From assembly GCF_000718325.1 (NCBI RefSeq), contig NZ_JOFV01000013.1, positions 1-64,000 of the forward strand: a DNA stretch of 64,000 nt, given 5' to 3'. The notes below the pieces were generated by a model that was not told the origin of the DNA, made no database searches, and saw nothing but the letters and a program-made list of their open reading frames with translations. The position numbers and the translations under genes were made by a program. Source of the stretch: Oerskovia turbata. GTDB lineage: Bacteria; Actinomycetota; Actinomycetes; Actinomycetales; Cellulomonadaceae. Shown here piece by piece: positions 59,001-64,000 of this stretch; position 1 is the first letter of the stretch; each line of letters starts with the position of its first letter.

Positions 59001-59859
59001 TGCGCACTTCTGCGAGGCGATCCTCGCGCTGTCCGGCACGACCAACGGCGCGGTCTCGGTCGCGGGCTTCACGGCCCTCGAGAAGCGCGTCGGCAAGCCG
59101 CTCGCGGACCTGGCCGAGGAGAACCACGACCGTCAGGTCACGTTCGCCCAGACCCTGACCGGGCCGCAGAACGTCTTCACGAGCTACGAGTGGTCGGGCT
59201 CCGAGCAGGGCGGGCGGCGCTACTCACCGTTCGTGGTCAACGTCGAACGGCTCAAGCCGTGGCACACGCTCACGGGGCGCCAGCACTTCTTCGTCGACCA
59301 CGACTGGATGACCGAGCTCGGCGAACAGCTCCCCGTCTACCGGCCGCCGCTCGACATGGCGCGCCACTTCGGACACCAGGGCTTCAGCGAGCCCGGCTCG
59401 ACCGAGGTCACCGTGCGCTACCTGACGCCGCACTCCAAGTGGTCCATGCACTCCCAGTTCCAGGACAACCCGTACATGCTCGCGCTCTCGCGCGGGGGCC
59501 CCACGATCTGGATCTCCGAGGAGGACGCGCAGACCGCGGGCATCGCGGACAACGACTGGATCGAGGCCGTCAACCGCAACGGCGTGGTCGTGGCCCGGGC
59601 CGTGGTCTCGCACCGCATGCCCACGGGCACGGTCTACATGTACCACTCGAAGGACCGCAACATCGACGTACCCAAGGCCGAGGCGTCGGGCAAGCGAGGG
59701 GGCATCCACAACGCGCTGACCATGATCATGATGAAGCCCACGCACCTCCTGGGCGGGTACGGCCAGCTCACCTACGCCTTCAACTACTACGGGCCGACCG
59801 GCAACCAGCGCGACGAGTACACGGTCATCCGTCGCCGCAACCAGGAAGTGGAGTACTGA
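56092..59859 (+). CDS. narG: Respiratory nitrate reductase alpha subunit NarG
   Basis: The 1255-residue catalytic subunit reduces nitrate to nitrite with quinol electrons at a Mo-bis-MGD centre on the cytoplasmic face. The N-terminal Fe-S motif has His in place of the first Cys (STHGVNCTGSCAWDV, then RGCPRGASFSW). The Mo ligand Asp lies in the WGDQTDVPESGDWWNS-SYIMMWGSN region. Length and motif order match E. coli and mycobacterial NarG. CGAGGAG precedes ATG 56092. narH starts 1 nt after the stop. Confidence 0.98.
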   Translation: MTIDDPATMSPLMKKLLTTRSHFPQTEVFDSAHAMIETDPSEWDRFYRDRWAHDKVVRSTHGVNCTGSCAWDVYVKDGLITWEHQGTDYPTTGLDSPEYEPRGCPRGASFSWYTYSPSRVRYPYVRGVLLDMYLDARCRLGDPVLAWAEVVESPLKATLYKKARGKGGLVRADWELATEIMAAAHVYTIKQYGPDRCVGFTPIPAMSMASFGVGTRFLSMIGGTLLSFYDWYADLPPASPQIWGDQTDVPESGDWWNSSYIMMWGSNVPVTRTPDAHFLAEARYKGTKVVAVSPDYADNVKFADDWLAPAPGTDGALAQAMGHVLLTEFYRDRQVPYFEAYSRTYTDAPFLVTLDEAPAAPGASDGTGPDGDPAPVFRPAKFLTAADLDGLPVAGATGERPEFRPVFLDTAADALTVPNGTLADRWTEDGVGRWNLDLEDHDPALSLLGLTHAGAEARGVVVELPRFDVGETEGGSSVLRGVPAIRVGDRLVTTVFDLLMAQYGVGREGLPGTWPTGYDDVTSPGTPAWQEALTGVPAEQCTRIAREFTRNAEVSNGRSMIIMGAGTNHWYHADTIYRTFIALLTLTGCQGVNGGGWAHYVGQEKARPVTGQQHMGFALDWQRPTRHMAGTAFWYTATDQWRYEGFGADELASPTGPGTLKDRSMMDCLTQAARMGWTPSHPGFDRNPLDLCDEAEAAGVPVADHVVSELRSGALKFAVEDPDDPQNFPRVLTVWRANLIGNSAKGNEYFIKHLLGADSSLRAHETPPERRPEEVVWRDEAPEGKLDLLTNIDFRMTSTSLFADVVLPAATWYEKQDISTTDMHPFVHALNAAIAPPWQARTDYDAFLGLADKVSELAKIHLGTRTDVIAAPLTHDTPDEMAQPGGVVLDWRKGECEPIPGVTMPRLVTIERDYTQIAEKMRAVGPLISKVGTTTKGVTVVPEQAVEFLKKANGVRKDGVAKGRPSLETAAHFCEAILALSGTTNGAVSVAGFTALEKRVGKPLADLAEENHDRQVTFAQTLTGPQNVFTSYEWSGSEQGGRRYSPFVVNVERLKPWHTLTGRQHFFVDHDWMTELGEQLPVYRPPLDMARHFGHQGFSEPGSTEVTVRYLTPHSKWSMHSQFQDNPYMLALSRGGPTIWISEEDAQTAGIADNDWIEAVNRNGVVVARAVVSHRMPTGTVYMYHSKDRNIDVPKAEASGKRGGIHNALTMIMMKPTHLLGGYGQLTYAFNYYGPTGNQRDEYTVIRRRNQEVEY

Positions 59860-59860
59860 G

Positions 59861-61387
59861 ATGCGGGTCATGTCGCAGGTAGCGATGGTCATGAACCTCG
59901 ACAAGTGCATCGGGTGCCACACGTGCTCGGTCACGTGCAAGCAGACGTGGACCAACCGCGACGGCGTCGAGTACGTGTGGTTCAACAACGTCGAGACCAA
60001 GCCCGGGACGGGGTACCCGCGCGGGTACGAGGACCAGGACCGGTGGCACGGCGGGTGGGAGCTCGACCGCAAGGGACGGCTCCGGCTCCGCTCGGGCGGG
60101 CGGCTGCGGCGCCTCGCGTCGATCTTCGCGAACCCCGACCTCCCGGGGCTCGACGACTACTACGAGCCCGCGACGTACGACTTCGACCAGCTGATCTCCG
60201 CGCCGGCGAACTCGCCGCAGATCCCCGTGGCCCGGCCCAAGAGCGCGATCACGGGCAAGGACATGAAGATCACGTGGGGACCCAACTGGGACGACGACCT
60301 GGGCGGCTCGCCGCACATCGCATCGAAGGACCCCAACCTCGCGTCGATGGTCGACAAGGTCCGGCTCTCGTTCGAGCAGACGTTCATGTTCCACCTGCCC
60401 CGGATCTGCGAGCACTGCCTCAACCCGGCATGCGTCTCGGCCTGCCCGTCGTCGGCCATGTACAAGCGCGTCGAGGACGGGATCGTGCTCGTCGATCAGG
60501 ACGCGTGCCGCGGGTGGCGCATGTGCGTCTCGGCATGCCCCTACAAGAAGGTCTACGTCAACCACCAGACCGGCAAGGCCGAGAAGTGCACGTTCTGCTT
60601 CCCGCGCATCGAGGCGGGCCAGCCGACCGTGTGCGCCGAGACGTGCGTCGGGCGGCTGCGGTACATCGGCCTCGTGCTCTACGACGCCGACGCGGTCGAG
60701 GCCGCGGCGTCCGTCCAGGACCCGAAGGACCTGCTCGACGCCCAGCGCGACGTCTTCCTCGACCCCACGGACCCCGAGGTCATCGCCGCGGCACGGGCCG
60801 CGGGCATCGCCGAGGACTGGATCGACGCCGCCCAGCGCTCGCCCATCTGGAAGCTCGTCCAGAAGTTCAAGGTCGCCCTCCCGCTGCACCCCGAGTACCG
60901 CACCATGCCCATGGTCTGGTACGTGCCGCCGCTCTCTCCCGTCCTGGACGTCACGACCGAGCTCGGCAAGGACGACGCCGACGCCGACGACGTGTTCCAC
61001 ACCATCGCGTCGCTGCGCATCCCGCTCGAGTACCTCGCGAGCCTGTTCTCGGCCGGGGACGTCGACGTCGTCGCGGGCGTCCTCATGAAGCTCGCCGCGA
61101 TGCGCAGCCACATGCGCCGCCGCACGCTCGACGGAGAGGTCGACCAGGCCCTGCTCGACCAGGTCGGGTACACGGCCGAGGACGTCGAGGAGCTCTACCG
61201 GCTCCTGGCCATCGCCAAGATGGAGGACCGCTACGTCATCCCCGCAGCCCACAAGGAGGACGCGGCCGAGATGGCCTCGTGGGCCTCGGGCTGCTCGCTC
61301 GACAACCCGGGCGGGCCCGGCATGAGCGCGGCCTCCACGCGCGGCGGACCCGTCTCGGTGCCCCTGCAGGTCCGGAGGCCGTCATGA
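59861..61387 (+). CDS. narH: Respiratory nitrate reductase beta subunit NarH
   Basis: The 508-residue electron-transfer subunit with four Fe-S clusters. Cysteine motifs are CIGCHTCSVTCKQTW, ICEHCLNPACVSACP, and CRGWRMCVSACPYKK, where Trp replaces the second Cys and gives a 3Fe-4S cluster, as in E. coli NarH, then CTFCFPRIEAGQPTVCAETC. The order NarG-NarH is standard. Its stop overlaps narJ (ATGA). Confidence 0.98.
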   Translation: MRVMSQVAMVMNLDKCIGCHTCSVTCKQTWTNRDGVEYVWFNNVETKPGTGYPRGYEDQDRWHGGWELDRKGRLRLRSGGRLRRLASIFANPDLPGLDDYYEPATYDFDQLISAPANSPQIPVARPKSAITGKDMKITWGPNWDDDLGGSPHIASKDPNLASMVDKVRLSFEQTFMFHLPRICEHCLNPACVSACPSSAMYKRVEDGIVLVDQDACRGWRMCVSACPYKKVYVNHQTGKAEKCTFCFPRIEAGQPTVCAETCVGRLRYIGLVLYDADAVEAAASVQDPKDLLDAQRDVFLDPTDPEVIAAARAAGIAEDWIDAAQRSPIWKLVQKFKVALPLHPEYRTMPMVWYVPPLSPVLDVTTELGKDDADADDVFHTIASLRIPLEYLASLFSAGDVDVVAGVLMKLAAMRSHMRRRTLDGEVDQALLDQVGYTAEDVEELYRLLAIAKMEDRYVIPAAHKEDAAEMASWASGCSLDNPGGPGMSAASTRGGPVSVPLQVRRPS

Positions 61388-62151
61388 CGACCCAGGCTCC
61401 GCCGTCGGGCCGCAGGAGCAGGGGAGTGAGCATTCCGCTCCTGCGGCGCTCGCGGCGCAAGGACCTCGTCGAGGTGCCCGCCCGGGCCGACGTCCTGGCC
61501 CTGGCCAGCATCCTGCTGTCCTACCCCGACGACGCCTGGTACGCCGACGCCCACGAGATGGGCGCGGCCGTCGCGGCCCTGCCGGACTCGGCCCCGGCCG
61601 CGCACCTGCGCGCGTTCTGGGACCAGCACGCGCGGATGGAGCCGCGCGCCGCGCGCGCCCACTACGTCGAGACGTTCGACCTGCGCCGCAAGTCGTCGCT
61701 GTTCCTCAGCTACTACCTGCACGGCGACACGCGCCAGCGCGGCATGGCGCTCCTCGCGCTCAAGCAGCGCTACCGCGCGTGCGGGTTCGCCCCCGACGAC
61801 GGCGAGCTGCCCGACTACCTGCCCATGGTCCTCGAGTTCGCCTCGCGTGCCGGGACCGGGGCGGGCGAGGCCCCGCTGCGGACCCACCGCGGCGGGATCG
61901 AGCTCGTCCGCCGCTCGCTCGCCGACCGCGGCTCGCACTACCGCGAGATCCTCGAGGCGATCGGCGACCTGCTCGGTCCCGTGACGGACCGCCAGCGCGG
62001 CGAGGTCGACCAGCTCGCACTTGCCGGTCCGCCCACGGACGACGCGGGGCTCGAGATCGCGTCGATGCCCTACGGGGGAGCGAGCTGGACCGACACGCCC
62101 GGCGCGCCCTTCGGCCCCCCGGAATTCACCTGCGCCCCGGAAGGACGCTGA
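61384..62151 (+). CDS. narJ: Nitrate reductase assembly chaperone NarJ
   Basis: A 255-residue all-helical chaperone. It binds the NarG N-terminus and allows molybdenum-cofactor insertion and membrane attachment; it is not part of the final enzyme. The family motif region is YVETFDLRRKSSLFLSYYLHG and GELPDYLPMVLEFA. It overlaps narH by 4 nt. narI starts 3 nt after the stop. Confidence 0.95.
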   Translation: MTTQAPPSGRRSRGVSIPLLRRSRRKDLVEVPARADVLALASILLSYPDDAWYADAHEMGAAVAALPDSAPAAHLRAFWDQHARMEPRAARAHYVETFDLRRKSSLFLSYYLHGDTRQRGMALLALKQRYRACGFAPDDGELPDYLPMVLEFASRAGTGAGEAPLRTHRGGIELVRRSLADRGSHYREILEAIGDLLGPVTDRQRGEVDQLALAGPPTDDAGLEIASMPYGGASWTDTPGAPFGPPEFTCAPEGR

Positions 62152-62154
62152 CTC

Positions 62155-62862
62155 ATGTGGGACACCCTCCTCTTCGTGGTGCTGCCGTACGTCTGCCTCG
62201 CGATCTTCGTCGTCGGGCACGTGTGGAGGTACCGCAACGACCAGTTCGGCTGGACGACCCGCACGAGCCAGGTGCTCGAGAAGCGGTGGCTCGCGTGGGG
62301 CTCGCCCCTGTTCCACTTCGGGGCGCTGTTCGCGATCCTCGGCCACGCCGCGGGGCTCCTGATCCCGACGTCGTGGACCCGGGCCCTCGGGATCTCCGAC
62401 CACACGTACCACGTGGTCGCGGTCGCGGCCGGGACCGTCGCGGGGGTCGTGCTGTGCGCGGGCCTCGCGATCCTGCTGCTGCGCAGGTTCTACGTCTCGG
62501 ACCGCATCCGCGTCGTCACGACCCCCATGGACCGGGTCCTGTACCTCCTGCTCACCGTCGAGATCGCGGTCGGCATGTGGCAGACCGTCGCGATCAACGT
62601 GTTCGGCTCGGGCTACGAGTACCGCGGCACGGTCTCGGTGTGGTTCCGCCAGCTCTTCATGCTCCAGCCCGACCCGTCGCTCATCACCTCGGCACCTGCG
62701 GTCTACGGCTGGCACGCCGTCCTCGCGTGCCTCCTCCTCGCGATCTGGCCCTTCACACGGCTCGTGCACGTGTGGTCCGTGCCCGTCGCGTACCTCGCCC
62801 GGCCGTACGTGGTCTACCGGCAGCGCTCCGCCGCGCCGGGGCGGGGCAAGGTGCGGGCATGA
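62155..62862 (+). CDS. narI: Respiratory nitrate reductase gamma subunit NarI
   Basis: A 235-residue membrane subunit with five transmembrane helices that binds two b hemes and oxidises quinol. Likely heme histidines lie in FVVGHVWRY and FAILGHAAG, and GWHAVLA and TRLVHVWSVP near the C-terminus. It anchors NarGH. Its stop overlaps moaE (ATGA). Confidence 0.95.
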   Translation: MWDTLLFVVLPYVCLAIFVVGHVWRYRNDQFGWTTRTSQVLEKRWLAWGSPLFHFGALFAILGHAAGLLIPTSWTRALGISDHTYHVVAVAAGTVAGVVLCAGLAILLLRRFYVSDRIRVVTTPMDRVLYLLLTVEIAVGMWQTVAINVFGSGYEYRGTVSVWFRQLFMLQPDPSLITSAPAVYGWHAVLACLLLAIWPFTRLVHVWSVPVAYLARPYVVYRQRSAAPGRGKVRA

Positions 62863-63311
62863 GCGCGGACCGAGCCGACGTCGCCCTGGGTGCCCGCGTC
62901 GTCCTCACGGGTGTGGGGGAGTCCGTCCTCGACGTCGCCGCGCACGAGCGCGCGGTGGCCTGCGCGCACGCCGGTGCCGTCGTGACCTTCGCGGGCGTGG
63001 TGCGCGACCACGACGGCGGCCGGTCCGTCGCCGCGCTCACGTACGAGGCGCACCCCGACGCGGACCGCATCCTGGGCGAGATCGCGGCGCGCGTCGCAGC
63101 CCGCTCGGGCGCGGTCCGGGTCGCGGTGTCCCACCGCGTGGGCGACCTCACGATCGGCGACGTCGCGCTCGTCGCGGCCGTGTCCTCGGCCCACCGCGCC
63201 CAGGCCTTCGCGGCGTGCGGCGACCTGGTCGAGGAGGTCAAGGCGGAACTGCCCGTGTGGAAGCGCCAGGTCTTCGCCGACGGCACGCACGAGTGGGTCG
63301 GGGCGCTGTGA
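62859..63311 (+). CDS. moaE: Molybdopterin synthase catalytic subunit MoaE
   Basis: A 150-residue enzyme that, with MoaD, puts two sulfurs into precursor Z to make molybdopterin. Its signature is EEVKAELPVWKRQVFADGTHEW with the catalytic Lys pair. It overlaps narI and moaA by 4 nt each, so cofactor and reductase genes are translated together. No moaD is present in the window; it must lie elsewhere or downstream. Confidence 0.95.
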   Translation: MSADRADVALGARVVLTGVGESVLDVAAHERAVACAHAGAVVTFAGVVRDHDGGRSVAALTYEAHPDADRILGEIAARVAARSGAVRVAVSHRVGDLTIGDVALVAAVSSAHRAQAFAACGDLVEEVKAELPVWKRQVFADGTHEWVGAL

Positions 63312-64000
63312 GCATCGCGCCCACGGTCGAGCGCACGGTCGGGGACCTCCTGCCCGACGGCGCCCCACCCGCCGAGCACGTCGCGCCCGGACGCGCGGAC
63401 CCAGGGCGCGCGACGCCGTCGGGAGCTCTCCCGCCAAGGCGCGCGACGCCGTCGGACGCGGACCGGCGAGACGCTCCCGGGCTCGTCGACCGGTTCGGGC
63501 GGCGCCACCGCGACCTGCGGATCTCCCTGACCGACCGCTGCTCCCTGCGGTGCACCTACTGCATGCCCGCCGAGGGGATGCCGTGGCTGGCCTCCGACGA
63601 GCTCCTCACGGTCACCGAGATGACCCGTGTCGCGGCCGTCGCGGTCCGGCACGGGATCCAGGAGATCCGCCTCACGGGCGGCGAACCGCTCCTGCGCCCC
63701 GACATCGTCGAGATCGTGACAGGCCTGGCCGCGCTCCCCGGCGCCCCCGAGGTGTCGATGACCACCAACGGACTGCGGCTGCCGGCGCTCGCCGCCCCGC
63801 TGCGCGACGCCGGGCTGAGCCGGCTCAACACGTCGCTCGACACCCTGCGGCGCGACCGGTACGCGCAGCTGACACGCCGCGACCGCCTGGACCAGGCGCT
63901 CGCCGGGCTCGCCGCCGCCGACCGGGCGGGCTTCACGAGGACCAAGCTCAACGCCGTCCTCGTGCGGGGCGTCAACGACGACGAGACGGTCGACCTGCTG
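63308..64000 (+). CDS. moaA: GTP 3',8-cyclase MoaA (partial)
   Basis: The first 231 codons of the radical-SAM enzyme that starts molybdopterin synthesis. The SAM-cluster motif is Cys78-x3-Cys82-x2-Cys85 (CSLRCTYC). The next motif, LTGGEPLLR, is present. The GTG start overlaps moaE (GTGA). Before the radical SAM core is an unusual 65-residue Arg/Pro/Asp-rich leader containing an 18-bp in-frame direct repeat (63405-63422 and 63438-63455). The gene runs out of the window. Confidence 0.93.
   Translation, partial: MSIAPTVERTVGDLLPDGAPPAEHVAPGRADPGRATPSGALPPRRATPSDADRRDAPGLVDRFGRRHRDLRISLTDRCSLRCTYCMPAEGMPWLASDELLTVTEMTRVAAVAVRHGIQEIRLTGGEPLLRPDIVEIVTGLAALPGAPEVSMTTNGLRLPALAAPLRDAGLSRLNTSLDTLRRDRYAQLTRRDRLDQALAGLAAADRAGFTRTKLNAVLVRGVNDDETVDLL
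63405..63455 (+). repeat. In-frame 18-bp direct repeat in the moaA leader
   Basis: GGCGCGCGACGCCGTCGG occurs at 63405-63422 and 63438-63455, 33 bp (11 codons) apart. A CGGGAG/CTCCCG inverted repeat lies between the copies. It suggests a small tandem duplication. Confidence 0.85.

Noticed and set aside
56035..59127. A 1030-codon open frame antisense to narG
   Set aside because: It is the third-position shadow usual at this GC content. The product is Arg/Val/Gly/Asp-rich with no domain, and narG on the other strand is fully conserved.

Overview
The window is about 70% G+C and almost fully coding. Its gene content and order are those of a high-GC actinobacterium, most likely Micrococcales near Cellulomonadaceae or Promicromonosporaceae. 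Supporting features are the recN-steA-steB-murJ-pyrG order, the actinobacterial sufR-sufBD-Rieske-sufC-S-U-T operon, the fabG-fabI pair, divergent glgC and glgA, many GTG starts, GTGA/ATGA overlaps and a GH3 beta-glucosidase. The genus is an inference. I found no insertion sequence, prophage, CRISPR array or tRNA gene. The window is chromosomal core with some accessory patches.

Layout. 1-99: 3' end of a 5S rRNA gene and its terminator. 181-14489: a long co-directional block with a repeat-rich TPR protein, HAD hydrolase, small protein, tlyA, nadK, recN, the septal proteins SteA and SteB, an MraY-like membrane enzyme, MurJ, CTP synthase and a Nudix hydrolase. 14585-21527: mostly minus-strand genes (GH3 glucosidase, TetR, heme A synthase, an ABC-2 exporter) around one plus-strand lipoprotein. 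21697-28803: the complete SUF Fe-S assembly operon behind its own SufR repressor. 29054-33026: small genes, a zinc peptidase and an ABC-F ATPase with a possible leader peptide. 33120-37241: a SURF1 operon on minus, back to back with fabG/fabI/sixA on plus. 37346-42211: glycogen genes (glgC-serB against glgA) and a divergent pair of genes with abutting -10 elements. 42397-48938: NfeD, an SPFH protein, and a TetR followed by a heterodimeric ABC exporter. 49037-53257: a lipoprotein, an rRNA methyltransferase-like protein and an unrecognised 858-residue membrane protein. 53742-64000: narK, a cysteine-containing HTH regulator on minus, narGHJI, moaE and the start of moaA.

How the genes work together. 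The right-hand block is a full nitrate respiration module: transporter, three-subunit membrane reductase, its chaperone NarJ, and two molybdopterin genes translationally chained to it. Its promoter carries two DosR/DevR-like boxes spaced 20 bp apart and centred about -43 and -63 from the predicted start. This argues for hypoxia control like that of narK2 in Mycobacterium tuberculosis. The SUF operon supplies Fe-S clusters needed by NarG, NarH and MoaA. CtaA and SURF1 serve the aerobic cytochrome oxidase, so the window holds both respiratory branches.

A recurring feature is a -10 hexamer 6-8 nt before the start codon with little or no ribosome-binding site. I see it at eleven genes and read it as leaderless transcription. 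All functional calls come from reading translated sequence and motifs; no database search was possible.
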